DNA of 64,000 nt. Source: Amylibacter sp. IMCC11727. Its GTDB lineage: Bacteria > Pseudomonadota > Alphaproteobacteria > Rhodobacterales > Rhodobacteraceae. A program made the position numbers and the translations under genes. This document shows, piece by piece, positions 43,192 through 51,159 of the stretch. Each line of letters begins with the position of its first letter. Positions within the stretch are counted from its first letter, which is position 1. The DNA is taken from the NCBI RefSeq assembly GCF_029854195.1, contig NZ_CP122960.1, positions 3,044,001 through 3,108,000 of the forward strand, in the 5' to 3' direction. Below the pieces are notes generated by a model. That model was not told where the DNA came from. It did not search any database and worked only from the letters and a program-made list of their open reading frames with translations.

Positions 43192-44270
43192 GGAACCACA
43201 ACAATGTTGCCTGTGTGCTTTTTGTCGATGAATGCCGCTTGCGCTTCGCGAAGGTGTTCCAGCGGGTAGGTCGCGGCAAGCGCAGGTTTAATCTGGCCCT
43301 CTTCGATGTAGCGGATCAGGTTTGGCATGACCTCGGGAGTAATAACCGTAGAGCCAGTGAAGGTTAGATCGCGCAGATAAAATGTGCGCAAATCAAGATT
43401 GACCATCGGGCCCGCGATTGCACCCGAGCACGTATACCGCCCACCGCGCTCAAGGATATCAATGAGCTTTGGCCAGTAAGGACCACCAACAATGTCCGCA
43501 ACAACTGTGATTTTTTCCGATCCCAGTGCAGTTCGCAAATCATCGGGAGCACGGGGTAAAATGGTGTCAGGTCCAAATTTCGCGACCTCTGTGTGCTTTG
43601 CCTCTGATGCCATCGCAATCACACGCGCGCCGCGCCGCTTGGCAAGCTGTACCAATGCGCCGCCAACGCCCCCTGATGCGCCTGGGATCAAAACCGTGTC
43701 GCGATCCGTAACATGTGCGCGGCTCAGCATGCCTTCTGCGGTGGAATAGGAACAAGAAAAGGTAGCGAGTTCGGCATCAGTCATATCCGAATTGATCGGA
43801 AGCGCATTGCGGGCGGGTGTTGTTGTGTATTCGGCGAAACCGCCGTCACGTTCTGACCCGAAATAACCCGTCTTGTTGATGTTATCGAGATCATTGGCAT
43901 CCCGCAGCCAGCCATCCGTAATCACCCGTTCACCGATGCGGGCAGGATCAACCTTTGCACCAACTGCAACAATTTCACCGCACACATCAGCACCCTGAAT
44001 ACGTGGGAATCTAATCGGTGCGCCGCCCCATGTTGGATCCTCTTCTCCGACGTCTTTAAACGCGCCGCCCGTCGTCGCCTCACTCACCGATTTGGAATAC
44101 CAGCCAGACCGCGTATTCACGTCGGTGTTGTTCATCCCACAGGCCCCCACCTTTATCAAAACCTCATCGGCCGCTGGTTCTGGGCGCGGCCAATCAGTGT
44201 GCAGCACCATCTGATCAAGGTCACCATGGCCCATCGTGACCATTGCTTTCATTGTGTTGGGCAGTTTCAT
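43188..44270 (-). CDS. MDR-family NAD(P)-dependent oxidoreductase (zinc-independent type)
   Basis: 360 residues, medium-chain dehydrogenase/reductase. GroES-like N-terminus (DEVLIKVGACGMNNTDVNTR, FPRIQGADVCGEIVAVG) and Rossmann part (VLIPGASGGVGGALVQLAKR). The usual catalytic zinc His (GHE) is replaced by GAD, so it is probably a quinone-oxidoreductase-type reductase or dehydrogenase that does not need zinc. A long loop (SKSVSEATTGGAFKDVGEED) is inserted after the first strand region. Operon position between the flavoprotein and the enolases suggests it handles an aldehyde, alcohol or enone intermediate. Confidence 0.8.
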   Translation of the reverse strand: MKLPNTMKAMVTMGHGDLDQMVLHTDWPRPEPAADEVLIKVGACGMNNTDVNTRSGWYSKSVSEATTGGAFKDVGEEDPTWGGAPIRFPRIQGADVCGEIVAVGAKVDPARIGERVITDGWLRDANDLDNINKTGYFGSERDGGFAEYTTTPARNALPINSDMTDAELATFSCSYSTAEGMLSRAHVTDRDTVLIPGASGGVGGALVQLAKRRGARVIAMASEAKHTEVAKFGPDTILPRAPDDLRTALGSEKITVVADIVGGPYWPKLIDILERGGRYTCSGAIAGPMVNLDLRTFYLRDLTFTGSTVITPEVMPNLIRYIEEGQIKPALAATYPLEHLREAQAAFIDKKHTGNIVVVP

Positions 44271-46699
44271 GCGTCGCTCCTTGGTTTTAGGCTTTCTGGA
44301 TCATAGGCTGGCTCTCCTAAGACACGGGCAGATCGCGCCTTTCCGTGAACAACAACCTCAAGCGGCGTACCAGCTTGCGCCGCGTCTGGTTTGATATAGG
44401 CAAAAGCAAGGATTTTACCCACCGTTGGCCCGTACGCCACCGATGCGGTCGATCCTACAACCTGCCCATTGTGCAGAACTGCTTCTCCTCCGTGGCCGTC
44501 AGCCACGCCATCTGGTTCGATTTCCAGATAGGCACAAATCCAAGGCAAATCCGTATTTAGCGTCTTGTCACGCCCTAAATAATCTTTGTCCGTGCGAGCA
44601 AAACGCAGCACATCAGCCTCGGCCAACGTCACCTCGTTTGTCAGCTCGCCCGCCCCCTTAAAACCTTTTTCCATCCGCATCACGTTCATCGCAAATGATC
44701 CATAGTCGGCAATGCCGTGAGGCTCCCCTGCAGTCCAAAGCGCGGTGTAAACATCAACGCAAGCCTCGTTCGGCATATGGAACTCCCATCCCAACTCACC
44801 TGCATAAGACATGCGGAACGCCCAGATTTTATGCCCTGCAACCGTGATTTCCTGCGCGGAGAGCCAGCGAAAACCCGCGTTTGACAAGTCCGCGCCGCTA
44901 CACTGCGCCAGAACCTGCCGCGATTTTGGTCCATTGAGCGATAGGGCGCTCCAATCCGACGACAGGGCTGTGATCGTCACATCCGCATCCCCGCATTGGT
45001 GCGCCAGATGATCCAGCAAGCGTTGTTCAAAGAATGCGGCGCAGACCAGATAAAAACTGTCCTCTGCCATGCGCACGATTGTTGTCTCCAATTCAATCCG
45101 TCCTGCACGGTTCAGCATATGGGTCAGTGTAATCGAACCGTCTTTTTGTGGCATACGGTTTGCGGTCAGACGATCCAACAGCGCGTACGCGTTTGGGCCA
45201 GACACCAGCACTTTAGTAAAGGCCGTTACATCCATTATGCCAACGCCATTTCGCACCGCCTGCACCTCGGCCGCGACCATGTCATCAACGGGCGTGCGAT
45301 TGAACGCGTAATGATCTTCTTGCGCGATGCCCTTGGCAAAGAAACGCGGACGCTCAAAGCCGTAAACCTCCTCATGCACGGCCCCTTTTGCCTTTAGCAT
45401 ATCATGCAAAGGCGAAGGTTTGATGGGCCGCCCAGCAAGGCGGTTGAAATGCGGGAATGGGATTTCGTGGCGCAAGCAATAATCCTCTTCCGCTTTGACC
45501 ACCTGCCACTCTTTTGTGGCATAGCTGCCAAAGCGGCGCGGATCATAGTCGCGCATCGAAATATCTGCCGCTCCATGCACCATCCACCGTGCCAATTCAC
45601 GGGTCAGGCCTGGGCCCCACCCGATACCGATTTGGGTGCCACAGCAACACCAGTAGTTGCGCACGCCCGGTGCTGGGCCGATCAGCGGATTTCCATCAGG
45701 CGGATGGCTGATCGCACCATGCACTTCACGCTGAATGCCCAACTCCGCAAAGATCGGCATTCGGTTCAGGCTTTCTTCGAGATAAGGCATGACGCGGTCG
45801 TAGTCAGCGTCAAACAACCAGTTTTCATAATCCCACGGGCAGTGATCATGCCAGACCGAGTTCGGGTTCTCCTTTTCATAAATCCCGATCAGTCCGCGTT
45901 TTTGTTCCATTCGGATGTAACCAGAAACCTTTTTGTCATCACGAATGACGGGCAGTTCAGTGTTCAGATGCTCAAACTCAGGCACAGGCTCCGTGACGAA
46001 ATAGTGGTGCGTCATCGACGTCATCGGCAATTGCAGGCCCGACCACTCACCCATCTGGCGTGCATATGTGCCACCCGCATTGACCACATGTTCACAAGTG
46101 ATCACACCCTTCTCGGTTTCGACCTGCCACTCCCCAGACGGCAGTTGAGTAATGTTTGTGGCACGGCAATGCCGTATGATCCGCACACCTTTTTGCCGCG
46201 CGCCCGCCGCCATTGCCATCGTTACGTTTGTGGGGTCGACGTGGCCATCATCAGGCGTATGCAATGCACCCAGAACGCCATCAAGGTTATAAAACGGATG
46301 AAGTTTGGCAATTTCAGCGGGACCAACCAGTTCAATATTAAACCCAAGTGAGCGCCCAACCGACAACGTATGGCGGAGCCAATCCATCTCATCTTCGGTA
46401 TAGGCCAGTCGAAATGACCCGCACCCATGCCACGTGACAGGCTGACCCGTTTCGGCTTCCAGCCCGCCTGAATAAAGCCCGATGTTGTAATCAACGCATT
46501 TGCCCAGCCCGAAACTTGATGTCGAATGAGTGATTTGCCCCGCCGCATGCCATGTGCTGCCCGACGTTAACTCCGCCTTTTCCAGAAGAACCGTTTCAGC
46601 GCCCCAGCCTTCGTGCCCCAGATGATAAGCAAGGCCAACCCCCATGACCCCGCCACCAACAATGACAACACGCGCGGAGGTTGGAAAATCAGTGGCCAC
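44267..46699 (-). CDS. Dimethylglycine/sarcosine dehydrogenase-like flavoprotein with GCV_T domain
   Basis: 810 residues. N-terminal FAD domain with VVIVGGGVMGVGLAYHLG and the covalent-FAD His51 in SGSTWHAAG; oxidase domain to about 400; then the FAO middle region; C-terminal GCV_T folate-binding domains (for example NGVGIMDVTAFTKVLVSGPN, and YAGELGWEFHMPNEAC). This is the layout of DMGDH and sarcosine dehydrogenase, which oxidatively remove N-methyl groups and pass the carbon to tetrahydrofolate. The start is GTG (46697-46699). First gene of the five-gene operon, 68 bp from the divergent rpiR. Substrate is inferred to be an N-methylated amino acid produced by the Rieske enzyme. Confidence 0.85.
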   Translation of the reverse strand: MATDFPTSARVVIVGGGVMGVGLAYHLGHEGWGAETVLLEKAELTSGSTWHAAGQITHSTSSFGLGKCVDYNIGLYSGGLEAETGQPVTWHGCGSFRLAYTEDEMDWLRHTLSVGRSLGFNIELVGPAEIAKLHPFYNLDGVLGALHTPDDGHVDPTNVTMAMAAGARQKGVRIIRHCRATNITQLPSGEWQVETEKGVITCEHVVNAGGTYARQMGEWSGLQLPMTSMTHHYFVTEPVPEFEHLNTELPVIRDDKKVSGYIRMEQKRGLIGIYEKENPNSVWHDHCPWDYENWLFDADYDRVMPYLEESLNRMPIFAELGIQREVHGAISHPPDGNPLIGPAPGVRNYWCCCGTQIGIGWGPGLTRELARWMVHGAADISMRDYDPRRFGSYATKEWQVVKAEEDYCLRHEIPFPHFNRLAGRPIKPSPLHDMLKAKGAVHEEVYGFERPRFFAKGIAQEDHYAFNRTPVDDMVAAEVQAVRNGVGIMDVTAFTKVLVSGPNAYALLDRLTANRMPQKDGSITLTHMLNRAGRIELETTIVRMAEDSFYLVCAAFFEQRLLDHLAHQCGDADVTITALSSDWSALSLNGPKSRQVLAQCSGADLSNAGFRWLSAQEITVAGHKIWAFRMSYAGELGWEFHMPNEACVDVYTALWTAGEPHGIADYGSFAMNVMRMEKGFKGAGELTNEVTLAEADVLRFARTDKDYLGRDKTLNTDLPWICAYLEIEPDGVADGHGGEAVLHNGQVVGSTASVAYGPTVGKILAFAYIKPDAAQAGTPLEVVVHGKARSARVLGEPAYDPESLKPRSDA

Positions 46700-46736
46700 A
46701 GAAACATTCCTTTGTGAGTCGCATTTTCTGTGGACA

Positions 46737-46765
46737 GGCTAAGCGGACATAAGTACCATCGTCAA
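46737..46765 (-). promoter_or_regulatory. Probable promoter of the flavoprotein operon in the divergent gap
   Basis: Minus-strand -35 TTGACG (46760-46765), 17-bp spacer, -10 TTAGCC (46737-46742). The 68-bp gap to rpiR is so short that one bound regulator could control both directions. No clean palindrome is seen. Confidence 0.4.
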
Positions 46766-46767
46766 CC

Positions 46768-47655
46768 ATGAATGGGACAAATGTATCAAATACGATTCTG
46801 GAGCGCCTCGCTGGGGAGCTGACGGAGTTAACACCAGAGGCGCGCAAAGCAGCAACTTACGTGCTGGAAAACCCACGCGATGTAGGCGTGTCCACTGTAC
46901 GCGAGATTGCCGAAGCCGCGAATGTGAAACCAAACACCGTTGTGCGCATGGCGCGCCAAGTCGGCTTCGAAGGGTACGAGGATTTTCGCGCCCCCTTTCG
47001 TGACGCCATACGCAAAGGGGCCGCAGACTTTCCAGATCGGGCGCGGTGGTTGCAGGATATTTCCAAGTCTGGCGAACTTGGCGGGCTCTATGCCGATATG
47101 GTCCGTGACGTTATGGCAAATATCGAAGACACATTCGCAGGTGTTTCTACGGAAAAAATGAAAACAGCGGCAGAAGCAATTTGGAACGCGCGGCGGGTTT
47201 TCACCTTGGGCGTGGGTGTGAACAACTCGGTCGCACGCAACTTCACTTATCTGGCTTCGACAGGAATGACCGAATTCCACGCCATCCCGCGCCCAGGATC
47301 GACGCCAGTGGATGACTTGGCTTGGGCTGATGATCGCGACATTCTGATCGCAATCACCTGCAAACCCTACCGCTCTGAAGTGGTCGAAGCCGTCCGAATT
47401 GCCCGCGAACAAGGCATGGTCATCGTGTCCCTGTCTGACAGCCCAGCCAGCCCAATTATTCGCATGGCCGATCACGGTTTCGTCGTGTCGGTAGACACAC
47501 CGCAGTTTTTTCCGTCGTCCGTCAGCATAATCGCCCTGCTGGAAACGCTTCTGTCCTTTGTGATTGCCGTCGCCAGCGACGAAATCCCCAAGCGGGTTGA
47601 GACATTCCACAAACGCCGCCACCAGCTTGGCCTATATCACGGAGAGGGTACATGA
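46768..47655 (+). CDS. RpiR-family transcriptional regulator
   Basis: 295 residues: N-terminal HTH_6 domain to about residue 77 (LTPEARKAATYVLENPRDVG, VSTVREIAEAANVKPNTVVR) and C-terminal SIS sugar-phosphate-type sensing domain about 125-260 (RRVFTLGVGVNNSVARNFTY, LIAITCKPYRSEVVEAVRIA). It is the first gene of the rightward operon and 68 bp from the divergent flavoprotein operon, so it is the likely regulator of all nine genes. The effector is unknown; RpiR proteins usually bind phosphorylated sugars or organic acids. Confidence 0.9.
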   Translation: MNGTNVSNTILERLAGELTELTPEARKAATYVLENPRDVGVSTVREIAEAANVKPNTVVRMARQVGFEGYEDFRAPFRDAIRKGAADFPDRARWLQDISKSGELGGLYADMVRDVMANIEDTFAGVSTEKMKTAAEAIWNARRVFTLGVGVNNSVARNFTYLASTGMTEFHAIPRPGSTPVDDLAWADDRDILIAITCKPYRSEVVEAVRIAREQGMVIVSLSDSPASPIIRMADHGFVVSVDTPQFFPSSVSIIALLETLLSFVIAVASDEIPKRVETFHKRRHQLGLYHGEGT

Positions 47656-48731
47656 GCGAGCCGATCAGATCCTTAGACGCGCGGTATTACACCGATCCTG
47701 AGGTGTTCAAACTGGAAACAAGCGGTTTGCTTGCGCGGACTTGGCAGTTCGGCTGCCATGCCTCGGAACTTGCACAGATCGGCGACTACGCAACATTCGA
47801 AATCGCGGGTGAAAACCTGTTCGCCATCCGTGGGCATGACGACAAAATCCGCGTGTTCTACAACGTGTGCCAACACCGCGCTCATCAGTTGGTCAGCGGC
47901 AGGGGCACCACCCGCGTTGTCGTTTGCCCTTATCACGCATGGACATATGAATTGACGGGCCAACTGCGTGCTGGGCCGAACATCAAAGCGGTCGAAGGCT
48001 TTGATAAATCTAACATCTGTCTGACCGAAGTGCGTGCGGAAATCGTCCTTGGCTTTGTTTTCGTCAACCTCGATCCAGATGCGGCTCCGATGGAAGACTG
48101 GTTTCCAAATGCGCGGGCAGAGCTGGAAGAATGGGTGCCGAATTGGGCCGAGCTCAAACCATTAGAGTGGGTCGAAATTCCCGAGACATGTAATTGGAAA
48201 GTCTCGGTCGAAAACTACTCCGAATGTTATCACTGTTCATTGAACCACCCTACTTTTGCCAATGGCGTGGTAAAGCCCGAAACTTACGACATCCAACCCC
48301 AAGGCAAATGCCTGCGCCACACGACCGAATGTCAGGCGTTGGATCAGATGACCTATGACATCAATTCCGGCTTTGCCCACTCTCACGAATACTCTAGCTG
48401 GTTCCTATGGCCCATGTTCAGCTTTCAGGTCTATCCAGGCAACGTTTTGAACACCTATCATTGGCGGGCCATCGACGCGGATCATGTGGTCGTTTGGCGT
48501 GGCTGGTATTCCGTCGATGGAAACGACGATGAAAAGGTTCGCAAGCTCGCACTGCAAGATCGCGCAACAACTGTTGAAGAAGACATCCACTTGGTCGAAA
48601 GCGTTCATCGCGGCTTGAAATCGCGCGGCTATGTACCGGGTCCATTGGTCATTGACCCAAAGGGCGGGGTTAATTCGGAACATCCTGTCATGCACTTGCA
48701 GCGCTGGATGCGGGACGCGATTGATGACTGA
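47652..48731 (+). CDS. Rieske non-heme iron oxygenase, CntA/GbcA-like (quaternary amine N-demethylase or oxygenase)
   Basis: 359 residues. Rieske 2Fe-2S ligands Cys73-x-His75 and Cys92-x2-His95 (NVCQHRAHQ, VCPYHAWTY). The mononuclear iron has His194 and His199 (ECYHCSLNH) with Asp311 (EEDIHLVES). The bridging acid is Glu191, three residues before His194; this Glu is a distinctive feature of CntA (Glu205, His208, His213 in Acinetobacter carnitine monooxygenase), whereas most Rieske oxygenases have Asp. The VESVHRGLKSRGY end also matches CntA. Family members cleave carnitine, glycine betaine or related quaternary amines. No reductase gene is adjacent, so electrons must come from elsewhere. Overlaps rpiR by 4 bp and the next gene by 8. 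Confidence 0.85.
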   Translation: MSEPIRSLDARYYTDPEVFKLETSGLLARTWQFGCHASELAQIGDYATFEIAGENLFAIRGHDDKIRVFYNVCQHRAHQLVSGRGTTRVVVCPYHAWTYELTGQLRAGPNIKAVEGFDKSNICLTEVRAEIVLGFVFVNLDPDAAPMEDWFPNARAELEEWVPNWAELKPLEWVEIPETCNWKVSVENYSECYHCSLNHPTFANGVVKPETYDIQPQGKCLRHTTECQALDQMTYDINSGFAHSHEYSSWFLWPMFSFQVYPGNVLNTYHWRAIDADHVVVWRGWYSVDGNDDEKVRKLALQDRATTVEEDIHLVESVHRGLKSRGYVPGPLVIDPKGGVNSEHPVMHLQRWMRDAIDD

Positions 48732-49557
48732 TTTTGCAATGCCAAAAAAATGGACAGCCGAGCAAAAGCTGTTCCCGCATCAGGTTGGGTTTACCTGTCC
48801 GCCGTTTGATTATGATGCGGCGCCCTCTGACTTTTTGCGCATGTCACCCGAGTCCGTCGGCGTACATGGTTGGATGCTACACGTGCCTGATTATGCGCAT
48901 GGGTTGGACCAACGCAAAGCCAACTTTGGCATGATGGACGACTTTGTTCATTGCATGGCGCGCAATGGCGTCGATGTCTGTGGGCAAGTTGGATCGAACT
49001 GGGTTCATGCCAGTGGTCTAGGCGTGGAGGGCATCCGCCAACACTGTGTTGATTTGTCCGACAAATACGAAACTCAATTCCACATGGCGGGTTACGCGAT
49101 GGTAGAGGCTTTGCGGGCGATGAACGTTGAAAAAGTCGCGCTAAACGCGGCCTACCATTGGCCAGACTGGTGGCAGGGAACGGCGGCGTTCCTGCGCGAG
49201 GCAGGATTTGATGTGCTTTGGGCAGGAAATTTCGTGGATCAGGGATGGTTCCCAGACCAACAAGCGGTGAACGCAAAGCGCTGGATTTTCGACGGCGATC
49301 TGTTCGACAAAAGCTTCACCTATGTTGCTGAACAAGCGCCAGAGGCTGATGCCTACCTCATCAATGGCATGTGCAATTTCCGTTCAGGGCTGAGTGGGCT
49401 ACCGCAGCGTCCACTCCATCTCGCCCGCGCGATGGAATCAAAATTGGGCAGGCCTGTCATCGGCCATGACACTGCCCTTTATTGGCGGATCATGAAAGAT
49501 CTGCGCATCGCACCGACCACACCGCAAAGCGCACTATTGGAGAGCCTCCATGCATAA
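48724..49557 (+). CDS. Asp/Glu racemase superfamily protein (maleate isomerase/arylmalonate decarboxylase-like)
   Basis: 277 residues starting at ATG 48724, 8 bp inside the Rieske gene; a longer frame from 48631 lies wholly within that gene. Characteristic features: DFVHCMARNGVDVCGQVGSNWVHASGLG in the N-terminal half, GYAMVEALRAMNVEKVAL, and a C-terminal LINGMCNFRSGLSGLPQRP segment with a Cys in the position of the second catalytic Cys, ending in VIGHDTALYWRIMKDLRI, typical of maleate isomerases and decarboxylases. The first catalytic Cys may be in GVDVCGQVGSN. Reaction likely isomerisation, racemisation or decarboxylation; not determinable here. Confidence 0.75.
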   Translation: MTDFAMPKKWTAEQKLFPHQVGFTCPPFDYDAAPSDFLRMSPESVGVHGWMLHVPDYAHGLDQRKANFGMMDDFVHCMARNGVDVCGQVGSNWVHASGLGVEGIRQHCVDLSDKYETQFHMAGYAMVEALRAMNVEKVALNAAYHWPDWWQGTAAFLREAGFDVLWAGNFVDQGWFPDQQAVNAKRWIFDGDLFDKSFTYVAEQAPEADAYLINGMCNFRSGLSGLPQRPLHLARAMESKLGRPVIGHDTALYWRIMKDLRIAPTTPQSALLESLHA

Positions 49558-50293
49558 GATCATCGCACTCTGGGCAATTCCGCGTTCCACCTCCACAGCT
49601 TTTGAATGGATGATGCGCCAGCGGGGCGATCTCGATTGCCTGCACGAACCCTTTGGCGAAGCGTGGTATCAAGGCGAAGATCCGCTTTGGCCCCGTTTCA
49701 AAGAGGGAGAGGAGACGACCTCTGGCCTAACTATCGAAAGCGTTTGGGACGATATTCAGGCACGGGCTGAAAAAGGGCCAGTCTTCCTCAAGGATTTCCC
49801 TCACTATATCAATCACATGTGGACTCCAGAGTTTCTGGGTCATTTCACACATGCGTTCCTAATCCGCGATCCCGCCAAGACCATTTCCAGCATGTACAAT
49901 AAATGGCCCGATTTCGATGAACTTGAAGTTGGCTTTCCCGAACAACGCGCCCTGTTCGACCTGCTCACTGCGCTAAACGGCACACCGCCGCCCGTGATCG
50001 ACAGCGACGATCTTCTCGAAGACCCTGACAGCATGGTCGCTGCCTTTTGCAACGCCGTTGGCATCCCTTTCCTGCCAGAAGCCATGTCATGGGAGCCAGG
50101 CGGAGACCCATCTGCTCACAGCTGGTGGGATGGCGGATCGTTTCACGCCAATCTTGCGCAATCCACCGGCCTTACGCCACAAGTGCGCCGCTATATCGAG
50201 GTCGCAGATGCGCCTGAGCGGGTCCGTCGCGTTCACCGCCGCATGAAGCCCCATTTTGACCACCTGTATCAGCATCGGATCACACCAAAATAG
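49550..50293 (+). CDS. Sulfotransferase-like P-loop protein
   Basis: 247 residues with the PAPS-type signatures: N-terminal IIALWAIPRSTSTAFEW (5'-phosphosulfate loop, P-loop-like) and a later HAFLIRDPAKTISSMYNKW (3'-phosphate contact Arg and Ser). The downstream GIPFLPEAMSWEPGG and a WWDGGSFHANLAQSTGL region resembles small sulfotransferase-family proteins found with branched-chain-amino-acid-type enzymes. Overlaps the preceding gene by 8 bp, so it is part of the operon, which is unusual for a catabolic locus. No PAPS synthesis genes are near. Convergent hmuV starts after 77 bp. Confidence 0.75.
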   Translation: MHKIIALWAIPRSTSTAFEWMMRQRGDLDCLHEPFGEAWYQGEDPLWPRFKEGEETTSGLTIESVWDDIQARAEKGPVFLKDFPHYINHMWTPEFLGHFTHAFLIRDPAKTISSMYNKWPDFDELEVGFPEQRALFDLLTALNGTPPPVIDSDDLLEDPDSMVAAFCNAVGIPFLPEAMSWEPGGDPSAHSWWDGGSFHANLAQSTGLTPQVRRYIEVADAPERVRRVHRRMKPHFDHLYQHRITPK

Positions 50294-50370
50294 ATATGAG
50301 GCGCTGCCGCTACTTCGGGTTTGAGCCTGCATTCATCTAGCGCTTTCAGCTCATCAGATTCGACACTGGT

Positions 50371-51159
50371 TCACAGTCGCGCGCCTTCAAAACAGGGTCG
50401 GATAGTCAAAGGTGCCGCGCCCTGTTTTTCCACAATTATCGCCGTGCCATACACCTCTGACAGTGTTTTGCTTTGCAGCACCGCGCCAATTGTCCCTGAT
50501 TGGACAACGCGCCCTTCCTTCATAAGGACAACCTGATCCGCAAAAGCCGCGGCAAGGTTCAGATCATGCAAAACCACCAATACGCCAGACCCTTGCCGCG
50601 CCTCGGCTCTTGCAGCTTTCATCACTTCGATCTGGTGCAAAATATCAAGACTGGCGGTGGGTTCGTCCAGAAACAGATGGTTGGGACCAAACAGATCACG
50701 GTTGGCGCGAAGCTGGGCCAAAACCCGTGCCAAATGCGCACGATGACGTTGCCCTCCTGACAGGGTTTCCACCATGCGATGGGCGAAGGCTCCTAACCCC
50801 AACTGAGCCAAAACCGCGCTGACCAACCCGTCTGTTTCCGCTGGCGATAGGTCCAACGGCACAGACAAACGCACCAATTCATCCACGGAAAACCTTGCGC
50901 TTAGGCTTGGGGTTTGCTCCAAAACCGCCCGCTTCTTTGCCAGCTCTTTGGCCGTCAGATCATCGCTGAACGCCGCCCCATATGTAACACGCCCTCCTGC
51001 CAATTTGGCGTCACCTGCCAAAGCAGACAGCAAGGTTGATTTCCCTGCACCATTCGGCCCACACAGCGCCACAACCGTGCCAAAGCGCACCTCCGCATCA
51101 ACATTGTGCAGGATCGTTTTGCGCCCATAGGTCCGGCTGATATCGCGGCCTTGGATCAT
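50371..51159 (-). CDS. hmuV: Heme ABC transporter ATP-binding protein HmuV
   Basis: 262 residues from ATG 51159 (MIQGRDISRTYGRKTI), which overlaps the hmuU stop by 4 bp; a longer frame to 51435 is an artefact inside hmuU. Walker A GPNGAGKST, signature LSGGQRHRAHLAR, Walker B HLFLDEPTASLD and H-loop VVLHDLNLAAAF. HmuV hydrolyses ATP for heme import through HmuU. Last gene of the locus. Confidence 0.92.
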   Translation of the reverse strand: MIQGRDISRTYGRKTILHNVDAEVRFGTVVALCGPNGAGKSTLLSALAGDAKLAGGRVTYGAAFSDDLTAKELAKKRAVLEQTPSLSARFSVDELVRLSVPLDLSPAETDGLVSAVLAQLGLGAFAHRMVETLSGGQRHRAHLARVLAQLRANRDLFGPNHLFLDEPTASLDILHQIEVMKAARAEARQGSGVLVVLHDLNLAAAFADQVVLMKEGRVVQSGTIGAVLQSKTLSEVYGTAIIVEKQGAAPLTIRPCFEGARL

